A stretch of DNA of 64,000 nt from Entoloma clypeatum (GCA_963565915.1 OY751486.1:3100001-3164000); one strand, 5' to 3'. Counted from the stretch's first letter, positions 10,287 through 20,504 are shown. Made by a program: numbers and translations. The notes: generated by a model from the letters alone, not told the origin.

Positions 10287-10301
10287 ACTTTGAACGACCC
10301 T
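10287..10301 (-). repeat. HARB-1 right terminal inverted repeat
   Basis: ACTTTGAACGACCCT is the inverted partner of 590-604 and is followed by the ATT duplication. Confidence 0.8.
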
Positions 10302-10612
10302 ATTTTATTGCCCTTACGACCCTTTACTAACGGTAGCTGCAGCTGATGCTGGACTTTAACCAGTAAGCAACGTCAACACCAACACTAACGATAGGAGGGG
10401 GCGCAAGGACCGCCAAGAGGACGGCGTCATATAATGCTAGGGCCTCTTGACGACGGGAGGGCGATTTCGACAGAGATACTCATACTATACTGTTGCTATT
10501 GTTTATGGAGCAACCCTCAAGCCGAAATGTTAAACTCAATATGCTTGATATTTCATTGGGTGCATCGGACTTGGCTCCACAGCGGGGTGAAACGAAATAT
10601 AACTACACTGCC
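10302..10612. other. Intergenic, no feature seen
   Basis: This stretch lies between the HARB-1 right end and the stop of the small minus-strand gene. It probably includes that gene's 3' UTR. I see no ORF, repeat or RNA gene. Confidence 0.5.
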
Positions 10613-11120
10613 TCATTTTTCCTTCACATAGATGGAAACTGGTTTCTTCTTCTCAACTTTGTTACCCTCCAGATCCTCGAAGAGATGGATCCTGTTCCAC
10701 TCTGTGCCATCCTTCTTCTTGTGCCATAAAACTCTGCCTTTGTCGTCATAGTACTGCACAGTGATCCATTTCGTGCCTTGCCCACCAGAGTTGTGATTGT
10801 GGAACCCTGTCCTGAATTTTATATCAATAAATCTCTGGAAAGGTTAGGGCGATGAATACTCACCTGGCGATCTCCCCCCTAGCGGCACCATAATCGTCAA
10901 AACCAAGGTCTGCTGCAGTGTTAAAGGCATGGTCGATACACTTCTGCTGCTGGGGTGATCCCGTCTTGTACGCCGGTTTGCCTTTCCACGAGTGTTGAGA
11001 GATAGAACGCGACGCCTGATAAACTGTCTGCTTGGCGGCTCCAAAGGCAATGGTGAAGGACTTTGAGATAGAAACGTTCATGATGAATGATTGGGTTGAA
11101 TGGGAAAACTGAGCTGCCAA
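10613..11120 (-). CDS. Small two-exon host gene, unknown function
   Basis: Minus-strand exon 1 runs from 11120 (or the internal ATG at 11081) to 10864. Exon 2 runs 10811-10613, ending in TGA. The intron 10812-10863 is 52 bp with a perfect GTGAGT donor and TTCAG acceptor in phase. The product is 138 residues from the second ATG or 151 from the first. I do not recognise it. The N-terminal half is Ser/Ala-rich and the C-terminal half is charged, with a likely beta stretch WITVQYYDDKGRVLWHKK and a lysine-rich end. No signal peptide or membrane segment is apparent, so it is probably soluble. It is not inside any element boundary I can find and has clean codons and a canonical intron, so it looks like a living host gene surrounded by transposons. 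Confidence 0.65.
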
Positions 11121-11184
11121 CGTGGAGCTGCCTGGTAAAGCAAGGCATGCACCGCGTTCTTTTATACATGAATGCGGCTTGTTT

Positions 11185-11362
11185 GCTCAAGATTTAGTAG
11201 GTCCCGCAGCGATTCAGGCATACCGATCCAGCTTGTTCCATCCCGATCTGATAGGACCTATACCAATTCAGTGGGTGTGGCTATTTGCGGATGTAGTAGG
11301 TTCCATACTGATTCAGTCGGTCCCACAGCAATTCAGGGATTCAGTGGGTCCCGTACGCTAAA
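11185..11362. repeat. Degenerate GGTCCC/ATTCAG direct repeats
   Basis: About five imperfect units combine (G)TAGGTYCC with a nearby ATTCAG, spaced 25-40 bp. They lie 65-240 bp upstream of the small minus-strand gene's first ATG, so they occupy its promoter side. Confidence 0.45.
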
Positions 11363-12118
11363 GCATGTCACGGTGTCGGGCTGCACATCAACATAATATC
11401 AGATAGTAAAAGCCAACTGACTCCGTAAAGATCGTAAATGAGGAACGGTGGCTGAGGCGACGTACCTATCAGTGTATCACAGTACTTAGGTATGAATCAG
11501 GCTGAGCACCTCATGTAGGATGTCCCCTTTCTGATGGGGGCGTCAAGTCAGATGCATAAGATTACGTCCTTGTGGACGCACCCAGAAAGTCAGATGATAT
11601 ATCGATAAGATGTTGTGCTGTAGCGCCGAGCGGTGAGTAGGTTGGTCTGGATCAGTTAGACTTCTACGAGACGAGATACGAATAATAGAGGTTAACACGG
11701 GGTTGCCGGACCAATGTTCCTCTCGTGAACATAGTGAACAAAGGATAAGATGTTCAAGCTGTGAGTCCGTAGATCTAGGAAAGGTCAAACCTGAATATCT
11801 TCTGAAAGAAAGGGTTCAAATAAGAAATGGTGGTTTGGGGGGGTTTTGGCTCTCGAGTCCAAGTTGGGTTGCAGTGTGATCCGAACACATGAAGGGTCAC
11901 GTGATCAGGAGCACTCCACCAACCACCTAATAAGCCCACTACTAAGCCTTATAAGAGCTCGTTCGGATGTCTCTTCTGCACAAAATTTCGTGGCTGTGCA
12001 CCAACATTTGATGATGGCATATCAGCTGGCTGTCGGAGCTTGAACTGAGGTTGAACAGCAGCAATCACCCATCGATGGATTCTGCGATAAGCTTTGTCAA
12101 CTGACAATTGCACATTCG
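11363..12118. other. Noncoding region, nothing recognised
   Basis: No convincing ORF, RNA gene or repeat is seen between the degenerate repeats and the COPIA-3 LTR. Short ORFs present have no gene-like composition. Confidence 0.5.
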
Positions 12119-12277
12119 TGTTGGACATAAGTCATATATCATCGCTTACTTACATTTCTCCACATGACCTTGTACACATTATATATACCAACAATCAGCA
12201 TTCACATCCTCAGTTGTTGTTTCCCTGGACCCAATGAGGATTAACATGGTCCCTTTGTGTATTAGGTCCTGCTTACA
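12119..12277 (+). repeat. Probable COPIA-3 5' LTR
   Basis: The stretch starts TGTTGGAC and ends GCTTACA immediately before a Copia-type primer site, and contains an ATTATATATACC TATA-like box. No second copy remains in the window, so the left boundary is inferred. Confidence 0.4.
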
Positions 12278-12287
12278 GGTTATGGGC
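12278..12287 (+). promoter_or_regulatory. COPIA-3 primer-binding site
   Basis: GGTTATGGGC repeats the first ten bases of the COPIA-1 primer site that matches initiator tRNA-Met. Confidence 0.6.
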
Positions 12288-12419
12288 TTCCTTTAGGGAC
12301 CCTACTGTGGACTGTGCCTTGAGGACACCTATACGACTCATTTTTCATGCTCTCTTTGGCCCTTTTACTGGATTGATCAATGCCCCCATATTTGAAAGGA
12401 AAGCCGGCAATCTCATCAC

Positions 12420-14029
12420 TATGCCCCACCCAGCATCTGCACCTACCTTGCCATCAAGCGACACCTTAGCATTCATATCCCTGGATTCGACTAGACCCAC
12501 CCCGACTGCCTTCACTGTCACTAGCGGCCCTTTGAAATTTTCAGCTACGCATCCTTACCATTTTTACTACGAGCCTCCTCCCCATCTCCCTCCTTTACAT
12601 ACCCTCAGACCTCTTCGCATGTGTCCCCAATACCATCATTGCACAAGGGTAAAGCATGCACATTGAGCAATGACTCTCCCACTCTTTTTGGACCAAGTAC
12701 CGCATATAAACACCCAAACTCCACTACCTCTCGTCCTATTCCATGACCTTCTCCATTTCTGCATGCTACCATGTCCAGATTATTGCCTCCGCACTCCTCC
12801 TCTACAAAAACCATGCATATATCCATAGTTCATGATCATCCAATCTCTTCTCCATCTCCCCATCACGCATCACCCCGGATCCCTCCATCTGCCTCCCAGG
12901 TGTTGCATCGCACACACCAACTGGTGTACCCTTCCCCCCTATGCTCACCATTTCATCCCCAACCTTTGCCTTTACATACCATACCCATTCCTCCAACTGC
13001 CCCAATACATAGAAATTCCCAATCCTCTACCTTCAAAGTTACTTTACCAGACCTATCACGTATCCCTCTTCTTTCCACTGCTAGTGACTGGCCGAGGTGG
13101 TACATGGCGATGATTGATATGGTGGACAACTTGGGCCTCTACCCCCACATCTCAAGCAACAATGACCTGTGTGAGCCACTCTCGGAGCCATCTTACCCTC
13201 CTGATTTCACTCGTCTTTCAACCAGGGCTGAAATAGACTACAAGGACTGGTGGAGGGCTGGCGGAATAGTGTGGCATATCATTGTTGGCAAACTCAGACA
13301 GGGCCCTGCATTGACGGTACCACCATGGCAGGACATCCACGGAAACATGACATCCACAGCACACGATGTGTATGCTGCTTTATCCCGAGACTACGGCGGT
13401 GGTGATGCAGCAGGAGCTGGTGTGATCAAGGACAAGATCATGCATTTCAAGTGTGGAGAAGGACATGACATGATTATACATTTTGTTGAAGCGTGGCAAA
13501 TGGCCCTTCAATGCCTACAAGGAATGTCATGGGATTTCACAGACTTCGACCTTACACGCCATTTCGTCGACAATCTCCCACAAGACGAATCTTATTGGGA
13601 AGTCTGGAAAATTGTTTATGATGGCTTTGACATGTGGCCACTGACCTACTATCACATTGAGACACTGGCTACAAAGGTCCTAGCTATAGATATATGCAAC
13701 CGCCATTTGCATCCCGACCCACATCTCTCATGACATGCTACCCATCCCACCCCTGCTATGACAGCACCAGCCACAACCAATACATCCTATGTACCAGTTG
13801 CGAGCACGGACACGGTCCCATGGAACCATAATATGGTCTGCCCAACATGTGGAGCAGTAGGTCACTTACACAAGCACTGTGTCGCTCTGAATGGTGGCAA
13901 CCCAAACAATGTCAAAGGCCTCAGTTTAAAGGCCTCAGTTTGGGACGTCGGTGAGAACATGCGAACATTGCTGTTGACCTTGAGTTACCTATCTCCCCTA
14001 CCACTGACGTACCTCATCTTCCTGATGAT
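12420..14029 (+). pseudogene. COPIA-3 gag with zinc knuckle, broken
   Basis: Reading starts at ATG 12420 (MPHPASAPTLPSS). It changes frame between 12666 and 12771, then runs to a TGA at 13731-13733 and continues in the same frame. The central block (about SDWPRWYMAMIDMVDNLGLY to NLPQDESYWEVW) resembles the UBN2 gag of Copia elements. A CCHC knuckle, CPTCGAVGHLHKHC, lies near 13839-13880. The TGA between HLS and HATHP probably replaced CGA. Unlike COPIA-1, this family has a classical nucleocapsid knuckle, so the two are separate lineages. The downstream sequence is interrupted by MITE-1. Confidence 0.65.
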
Positions 14030-14039
14030 ACACCAGCCT

Positions 14040-14305
14040 AGTGTTTCAAGGTCCAGTCTGGTCCGGTTTTTTGCCCAAAAATTTTGAGACCAGAGACCAA
14101 GACCAGGTGAGTGGTCTCTCTGAAAAACTAAGACCAGGACCAGTTTAAACCGGTTTTTTGGCCAAAAAACTGGTTTAAACCTATGAACTGCATAGAACCA
14201 GGGGAGGTGGTCTTTGTATTTTTGAAAAGATGGACCAGGACCACCCCCCGTTTCAGTCTGGTCTCAGTCTTCTTTGTGGTCTTTGAGACTGGACCTTGAA
14301 ACACT
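14040..14305. mobile_element. MITE-1: 266-bp foldback element with 10-bp target duplication
   Basis: Perfect 20-bp inverted termini AGTGTTTCAAGGTCCAGTCT flank the element. ACACCAGCCT is duplicated on both sides (14030-14039 and 14306-14315). The interior contains a second palindrome, ACCAGTTTAAACC facing GGTTTAAACC. It has no coding capacity. A 9-11 bp duplication points to a Mutator-like transposase supplied in trans, although hAT-related origins cannot be excluded. Confidence 0.85.
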
Positions 14306-14347
14306 ACACCAGCCTCAGTTACCAAAGCCACTGTAGACCACCACAAT

Positions 14348-14749
14348 TGTTACGGACTCTACGGTATGAGGACCATGTCATATCTTTTACTTATTGGCCC
14401 GACTCGGTGCCCTCTTACGAACTTACTATGTCTAATGTCTACTTTCGCAATCTTCAATTCCCAGTCTGACTCACTACATTACTTCATCATCCCTTTTAGT
14501 ATACTTCGCTCCTGCGCTGACTCGCTTTCCACAGTCAGCTTACTCACTGTACATAGTCTTCCGCAGTCGCCTTACTCATGCGCACTGCCTTCCGCAGTAC
14601 TGACTCATCTGCTACCGCCTATAGTCAGTACCTATATAAACCTCTTGTACTGTAGTAGATTCCTTAGATTTAGCAATCACTTTGCTCTTTGCCTTTCCAC
14701 TTTCCTGCATACTCTGCCTGAATCTTGGACCAGTTTGTTAAGCATAACA
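14348..14749 (+). repeat. GYP1-A 5' LTR (402 bp)
   Basis: TGTTACGG...GCATAACA. TATATAA lies at 14634-14640, and the predicted transcript start at about 14666 opens with AGATTTAGCAA. The U3 side contains several TKACTCAT words. The same LTR type occurs at 19874-20101, 38918-39318, 44048-44417, 50209-50578 and 61182-61551. Confidence 0.9.
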
Positions 14750-14751
14750 AG

Positions 14752-14762
14752 TTGCTAAATCT
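14752..14762 (+). promoter_or_regulatory. GYP1-A self-priming site
   Basis: TTGCTAAATCT is the exact 11-nt complement of AGATTTAGCAA at 14666-14676 in the LTR, 32 bp after the TATA box. This is the geometry of Tf1-type self-priming. Confidence 0.7.
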
Positions 14763-14770
14763 CATTAGGT

Positions 14771-16148
14771 TTGCCCAGAGCAAAGAGAGAAACTACCAGA
14801 CAAGTCAAGACGCCGCGCTTCTTTGAAAACTTCACCAGTAACCCATTCAGCATGCCAGAAGCCCGACAGGAGGAGCTAAGTCCTCGAGACAGTATCGATT
14901 TTACACTCATCCAGCAGTACATTGAATCGGAGATCCGTCGCATCCTACAGCAGGTGCTTGACGAAGAACTAGACAACGACGAGCATCGCCCCCATAGCGA
15001 GATAGCAGAGAGCATCCATCTTGCTCAGCAACACCAGATTGCGTGTTACAACGCCTGACAGAACGAACTCGAAAGCTTCCGCATTCAAGAAGGACCTCAG
15101 ACAGGTCGGATCACAGAGATCAGAGAGTTTATCGGTGTCCAGACAACCGTTATCAGAAGATTGATTAGGACACTCACATCGAGACGTCCCAGAGCCACAT
15201 CATCACGTCTTACTCGAAGCAGCAGATCTACACCCACTTCACCACCAAAGAACAACAGACCGAGTACAACCGCTGGGCACGAAATGAGAGACTTGACCCC
15301 TTCTCGCGACCAACAGACGTGCAGGAACAGAGATTCCTTAGAGATTTACAGAGGAAATACTCCGAACATTTTGCCACTGATTCCGCCAATGAGTCCCCTG
15401 ATGAATTTACTTTTGACTCCGCGCAGTCAGATATCGAACAGACGCCTAGAACAGGGACTCATTTTCAATCCTTACCTGTATCCCGAACCCCATCTTCATC
15501 CCAACAACCCAACCCCTCTTCTCCTCCGCAGACTCTAGACATGGCAGAAGCTCCCGCTGTACAAACAATGGATACATCCAAGATCATCAAGGATCCTGGG
15601 ATGTTCAAGGGCAGACACACCTTTGACGAGTGGTGGAAAGCCACCAAACTATATATCAGGTTCCAAAAGAGCCTCACAGACGATCAGAAGATTCTTGCGG
15701 TGCTATCCCGCATGATGGAAGGGTCTGGCAGACACTGGGCCAGTAACAAGTTAGACGCTCTTGCCGTTGACAATGAGAACATCACCTGGCTAGGTTTTTC
15801 CAATGATATCGCCACATGATTCTCCATCGCCAACAAGTTGGTCGCTGCCAAAGCAAGACTCGAAGTCCTGAAACAAGAGAAACGTACCATTGATGAATTC
15901 TTGGATGAATTCGAACAACTCTTGAAACTGTCAAACCTTGGCAAAGAAACTGGAAAATACATCCTAGAGAAGAATGTCAACCGCACAATCTCTGAACAAG
16001 TGGCTAGCGATGGCAAGATATACACCGATTACGCAAAGGAGATCCAAAACAAGGGACAACAGATGGAAGGACACACACTGGTCATCCGAGGTGGCGGCGA
16101 CATGCGCACCGGATCGGGTATCACTTATGGTGGTCAGGGTAAAGCCAT
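14771..16148 (+). pseudogene. GYP1-A gag, broken
   Basis: The N-terminal section (frame of 14771, around SPRDSIDFTLIQQYI) has a TGA at 15056-15058 where copies C and D have CGA. From about 15170 the conserved reading passes to another frame, which runs through the capsid region (KIIKDPGMFKGRHTFDEWW) to a TGA at 15817-15819, again CGA in copy C. Reading then continues through YTDYAKEIQNKGQQ to GGQGKAME, where the deletion to RNase H begins. The zinc knuckles seen in the other copies are absent. No convincing ATG starts the first section in any GYP1 copy, so the start or a spliced leader is unresolved. Confidence 0.7.
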
Positions 16149-17254
16149 GGAAAATGAAGTTACAAGACTATGACTTCGAATTACGGCATGTGCCCAGCAA
16201 GACCAATGCAAAAGCGGACATTCTGTCATGCTTACCCTGGTATGAAGTGGAACTCGAACCACAAGACAAGGAGGGACTATTCTTGAAACGGTTGGAATCA
16301 GAAGATGTGGTACAAATGGAGATGTTCACGGTGGAACAATTCTTTGAAGGGGGTGAAACATCTGATTCCGTCAAAATTGGAAACATCACAACCATCGAAA
16401 ACCCATGGATCGCACACAGCAAGGCTTCGAACTGCATGGAGACAGAAGTAGCTCAGGGCCTAAAAAGGAATCCTCATTGGTATCAGCAGGAGAATGGGAT
16501 CACCTATGCAGGAGAACGAGTCTATGTCCCGCCAGACCCACAATTACAACAAGAATTGATGTTCGAGTCACACAATGCGCCAGTGGCTGGACATCCAGGA
16601 CAGTACCGGACACATGAACTCCTCACTCGCACCTACTGGTGGCCTACCATACTGCATGATGTGAAGAAGTACGTGAAGGGTTGCGACACTTGTCAACGCA
16701 ACAAGATTAACCGACAAAAGTGACATGCTCCGCTACATCCCCATGCAGCACCAAGTCACCCATGGGAAGACATAGGAATCGACGTTGTGGGACTAATACC
16801 AGAATCTGATGGAAAAAACGCAATTCTGGTCATCACGGATAGACATTCGAAGATGCTTCACCTCATTCCAACAACCGTGGAACTATCAGCTAAAGGATTA
16901 GCCAAGATCTATCGGGATCAGATATGGAAGCTTCATGGGATCCCCAAGAAGATCATCAGCGATAGGGGACCGCAGTTCGCCGCGAAGTTCATGGAGATAC
17001 TCTGCCGCATGTTAGGGATCAAGAGGAACCTGTCCACCGCATACCACCCACAGACTGATGGACAGGCCGAGCGATCACATCAGGAAATGGAAGTGTTCTT
17101 ACAAAACTTTGTCAACCATCTACAGGATGATTGGGCTGGATGGATCGCAATCGCAGAGTTCCAGTACAATGACAAAGAACATCAGGCAACGAAGCACACC
17201 CCATTCTACCTCAACTACGGTTTACATCCGTGGAAGGGAGAAGTGGCATTGATA
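16149..17254 (+). pseudogene. GYP1-A RNase H end and integrase, broken
   Basis: After the deletion junction the reading is the C-terminal RNase H tail (QDYDFELRHVPSKTNAKADI), then the H2C2 integrase zinc finger (HNAPVAGHPGQYRTHE ... CDTCQRNK) and the integrase core with D in GIDVVG, D in SDRGPQF and E in DGQAERS. A TGA at 16721-16723 interrupts the linker where copy B reads CGA. Copy A stops at HPWKGE, just before the C-terminal linker and chromodomain. From 16787 the ORF is open and runs directly into COPIA-3 integrase. Confidence 0.8.
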
Positions 17255-18555
17255 GCACCTATGCGACCTGACCTGGACAGAGTTACCTTTGTACCAGTGG
17301 CAGAGACATTCCACCTCTGGCACTGGCGTTTGGGCCATGCTAGTAATGAGACGACATGGTGTGTACTCACAAACAGCTTTGTCAATGGGATCAAGTTCAC
17401 TGGACCAAACAAGCGAGACCAATGCATCTTCTGTATTGTCGGGAAGTACCCTCAACAACCTTTTGCTACATACAACAGACATGCAAAGAGCCCAGGTGAT
17501 CTCCTGCACATGGACATATGTGGTCCTTTTCCGATGCGCTCACCAGCTGGCAATACATACTTTGTTAGCATCATGGATTCCTACATGCACTTCGGATTCA
17601 CATACCCACTATCCAAAAAGAGCCAGGCTTACGACAAATATCTCCTGGTTGAATCTGCCATGGAGTGTCAGACCAGTTTCCTGATCAAATCAGTTCATTG
17701 TGATGGCACTTTGGAGTTCATTTAAGGTCTACTGGGGAGTCATTTCAATGCCAAGGGTATTTCAGTGCAACAAACTGTCCCTTATGCTCATGCACAGAAT
17801 GGCTTGGCAGAATGGTACATATGCACACTAATGGATGGTGCCCAGGCTCTCATTGCCGACTCTGGCCTATCAGATACATTCTTCATGGGCGCTATCACTA
17901 CTACTCAATATATACACAATCGGCTCCCTTCTAAAGCATTATCCCCCAGCGTTACACCCTATGAACTCTACAATGGTACCAAGCCCAATCTCTCACACAT
18001 CCATGCATGGGGGTGCAGGTGTTGGGTCTTCATACCCCCAGAGAAATATGTCCCTGGGAGTCTGCGATACTTTGAAGCAATATTCCTAGGTTACAAAGAA
18101 CACCAGGTAGGCTGGCATGTTAGGGCGACAAATAAGGGACCTATCACTTCTCCAGGGATGTGATATTTGATAAGAATGACTGAGGTGCCTTACAACGCTC
18201 ACCTTTGGTGAGTAAACCTCTGAGTCCAGCGATTCCAGTTCTACCTTCACCTCAAGCGGTCTGTACTTGCAATGCTCCTACTAATATACTGGAGACAATA
18301 CAAGAATATAATGTCCGATGACCCCCCACAACCACTGCTGACGGTGACACAATAACTAGATTGTCCCCCAACAGGGCTCTGAAGGCACATGATGCCTTTC
18401 TAGCACTGCTGGCTTCCACTCCTCCATCCTCTGATATTTGTGACAACACCTACACTCTCGAACTCTCCACCATCCTGGAGCAAAAGGGTTATGCTACATT
18501 CCAAACATCCACCCGACTTCCCTGCATCAGCAATCTGGGGGTCTGTTCTGAAGCA
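17255..18555 (+). pseudogene. COPIA-3 pre-integrase, integrase and linker remnant
   Basis: The reading shows HWRLGHASN and a CIFC metal-binding pair (pre-integrase). It continues with an integrase core: D in HMDICGPFP, D in VHCDGTLEF and the degraded NGLAEW in place of NGxAER. A TAA at 17723-17725 breaks the frame, which continues to about 18163 with WGCRCWVFIPPEKYV, the typical integrase end of Copia elements. Beyond, scattered fragments such as RALKAHDAFLALLAS to about 18555 represent the variable linker before RT. The RT itself is missing. The first 470 bases are fused in frame to GYP1-A integrase. Confidence 0.75.
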
Positions 18556-19189
18556 GTTGAGACCAGTCTATAACATCCTATAGCATTATAGCACCATAGC
18601 AAAGGTTCTCTTGTTTAGAGTGCCCACTGTGAGATATGGAGCATTCCATAGCATCATGTGGGAACTCCATAGCATTCCAGAGCACTTCATAGCAACCTCT
18701 GAGCTCTTTAAACCTACTCAAATCCCTATACCATCATAGTGTATAGAATGTTACAGAGCACTATGGAGCCTTCAGGAGGCTGCTGTAGAATAGGTTTATG
18801 TGTCAGTCTACTCAATTCATTTCACACCAATAGTCATTATGAAAAAATATCATTGAATGTACTACTACATCTTGGTAACATACTCTCGAGACAAGGACAT
18901 ATTGAAATCTGTATTACTAGTACCATTGCTACGACCACTGTCAGGTTCTCCTCAACTAAATAACCCCCCCCCCCACTGTCTCCTTTTCGTTGCTGGTCCA
19001 TCATTCACAACCTGTTCGTTGCCTGGTAGTGTGGTCTTTGTGCGGCCACGGTCAGTGCTGTGGTCCCTCGTCATTTTTTTCTTTTGGTCCCATTGCTTGT
19101 CGTCGCTGGCGTCATCACAACCCTGATATGTGGGGACATGGGACCTTTTTGGGGAGGGGGTAGACTGGCTGCAGTCTGGTTTGGTTTCA
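18556..19189. other. Noncoding: CATAGCATTCC words and a poly-C run
   Basis: The stretch 18570-18740 repeats short words like CCATAGCATTCC and ATAGCACTAT without regular period. A C12-13 homopolymer sits at about 18963. No gene is supported. Confidence 0.5.
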
Positions 19190-19640
19190 ACAGGCCCTTG
19201 GGCACGAGAGGCAGCTGTGGGCAACAAGAAACAGCCGTTGGGCACACGGGGAGGCCGTAGGGGACAAGAGGGAGCCGTTGGGGGTGAGAGTAGGCCATAG
19301 GGGACGGGACATGACCATTGGACGTGAGAGACGACTGTTGGTGACGAGAGACCCCCGTTGGACATGAGAGGAGGGCGTTGGGGGTGAGAGGCAGCTGCAG
19401 GGCACGAGAGAAGGCCATAGGGGACGAGAGGGAGCCATGGGAGATGCGAGGAGACTGTAGGGGATAAGACACAGCCGTTAGGAACATGAGGAAGCCATTG
19501 GAGATGAGAGGCAGCTGTTGGAGGCGAGAGGAGGCTGCTGGGCACGAGACGAGGGGATTGGGGGCAAGATGCAGCTGCTGGGCATGAGAAAAGGCTGTTG
19601 GAGATGAGAGACGGCGTTGGAGGTGAGAGGCAGCCATTGG
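19190..19640. repeat. Minisatellite, about 21-bp unit
   Basis: Roughly 20 degenerate units of the type GCCRTTGGGCACGAGAGGNRG. Because 21 is a multiple of three, a 300-codon minus-strand ORF stays open through it, but the translation is repeat only (about SSPTAxSxPQ) and is not called a gene. The array abuts the left break of GYP1-E. A related 20-bp array abuts the right break at 41701-41890. Confidence 0.85.
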
Positions 19641-19873
19641 GGGTTCTGTTCCGTTGGTCCCCAAGTAAACGTAGCACCACCTGTGAGCACGGTGAGTAGT
19701 TTTGTGATGTTTGAGTACCCTTCAATGAAGCATCAATAGAAGTTGGCAAACCCAAGGAACTTCTGAACTTCCTTCTTTGATGTGGGTGCTCGCCAGTTTC
19801 AGATTGTATCCACCTTCTCAGTTTCCATTTCGACACGTCCCTCACCAACAACATATCCCAATATGGGGCATTT
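19641..19873 (-). pseudogene. GYP1-E RT/connection fragment (left piece)
   Basis: The minus-strand reading contains GGATFTWGPTEQ at the array edge, and upstream the [14 protein letters not shown] region seen in copies B and C, in broken frames. It is the continuation of the RT gene whose N-terminal part lies at 39319-39900. Confidence 0.7.
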
Positions 19874-20101
19874 TGTTATGCTTAACAAACCGTTCCAAGG
19901 TTCGGGCAGAGTATGCAGGAAGTGGAAAGGCGAAGAGCAATGTGATTGCTAAATCTAAGGAATCTACTACAGTACAAGAGGTTTATATAGGTACTGACTA
20001 CAGGCAGTAGCAGATGAGTTAGTACTGCGGAAGGCAGTGCACATGGTTGGGCTGATAAGTAAAAGATATGACGTGGCCCTCATACTGTAGAGTCCGTAAC
20101 A
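19874..20101 (-). repeat. GYP1-B 3' LTR, internally deleted (228 bp)
   Basis: It has the same ends as the 401-bp 5' LTR, but the TKACTCAT-rich U3 segment is largely missing. Confidence 0.9.
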
Positions 20102-20135
20102 TGTTCCCCTCCTCAAGCTCTGTGTCCTCACAGAG

Positions 20136-20504
20136 TCATTGTCCCCATCCCTCATTGTTGTTGGGATCAGACCAGTTCGGGCTCTCCTTGAGGCTCCAAT
20201 CATATATCAGCTCCTTGTTGATGGCAACGGCAAGCTTGAGGCCTTTGATAGCCAGCCAAATACGTTGATTCTCAATGACAAGGGTGCTGGTGTAGTTTCT
20301 GAGAATTTGTTTCTCCTCGGGACTCGGGGCGATCGGGAGGTTGGACAGCGAGTGGAGGCGGATATGCATCTGACAATGAAGAAGGTCGGCAAGGGAGGTT
20401 TCAAGGGCATGGATCTGGTCTCTCATGGAGAGTGCTTCGTTCATGAGGGCAGCGATGGCGGGGTTGATGTTGGTGGAGGAGGAGGTAGTGGTGGTGTTAG
20501 ACAT
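20136..20504 (-). CDS. GYP1-B 3' accessory ORF (122 aa), unknown function
   Basis: An open reading frame lies between the pol end and the 3' LTR in the sense direction of the element. It starts at ATG 20504, in a CACCACCATG context after a pyrimidine-rich leader, which suggests its own promoter. The protein has a Ser/Thr-rich start and then a predicted helical, hydrophilic body: about HALETSLADLLHCQMHIRLH, EEKQILRNYTSTLVIENQR, LAIKGLKLAVAINKEL. It ends in an acidic, Asn/Trp-rich tail (SDPNNNEGW). Copy C carries the same protein (44455-44807), about two-thirds identical by eye, with conservative replacements and one frame break. It has no resemblance I recognise to env, gag or chromodomain proteins. 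The position matches the env or accessory slot of retroelements. Confidence 0.6.
   Translation of the reverse strand: MSNTTTTSSSTNINPAIAALMNEALSMRDQIHALETSLADLLHCQMHIRLHSLSNLPIAPSPEEKQILRNYTSTLVIENQRIWLAIKGLKLAVAINKELIYDWSLKESPNWSDPNNNEGWGQ

Larger units (their letters stand above)
590..10301. mobile_element. HARB-1: PIF/Harbinger DNA transposon (nested COPIA-1 inside)
   Basis: The element begins AGGGTTGTTCAAAGT and ends with the inverted copy ACTTTGAACGACCCT. It is flanked by a 3-bp ATT duplication (587-589 and 10302-10304), the size expected for PIF/Harbinger. Removing COPIA-1 and one copy of its 5-bp target duplication leaves about 3.9 kb. It holds the usual two genes, here convergent: a Myb/SANT-like protein gene (892-2526, plus) and a DDE transposase gene (minus, starting near 10039). 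Both carry a CGA-to-TGA nonsense change and the transposase is also split by COPIA-1, so the copy is dead. Its ends could still be moved by a related transposase. Confidence 0.85.
14348..17254 (+). mobile_element. GYP1-A: truncated and internally deleted chromovirus
   Basis: It keeps the 5' LTR, primer site, most of gag and then jumps at about 16149 into the end of RNase H and integrase. The 3' end is lost at about 17254, where COPIA-3 integrase resumes in frame. The missing segment includes the zinc knuckles, protease, RT and most of RNase H. It is inserted in COPIA-3. Confidence 0.85.
12119..18555 (+). mobile_element. COPIA-3: decayed Ty1/Copia element with nested MITE and Gypsy
   Basis: From left to right: a probable 5' LTR, a GGTTATGGGC primer site, a UBN2-type gag with zinc knuckle, a MITE (14040-14305), the truncated GYP1-A (14348-17254), then Copia pre-integrase, integrase and linker to about 18555. 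RT, RNase H and 3' LTR are missing. Gag and integrase halves are in the order expected for one element split by insertions. The right boundary is only approximate. Confidence 0.65.

Noticed and set aside
18952..19854. 300-codon minus-strand ORF rich in Ser/Pro
   Set aside because: Stays open because the minisatellite unit is 21 bp; it is repeat plus an out-of-frame piece of GYP1-E.
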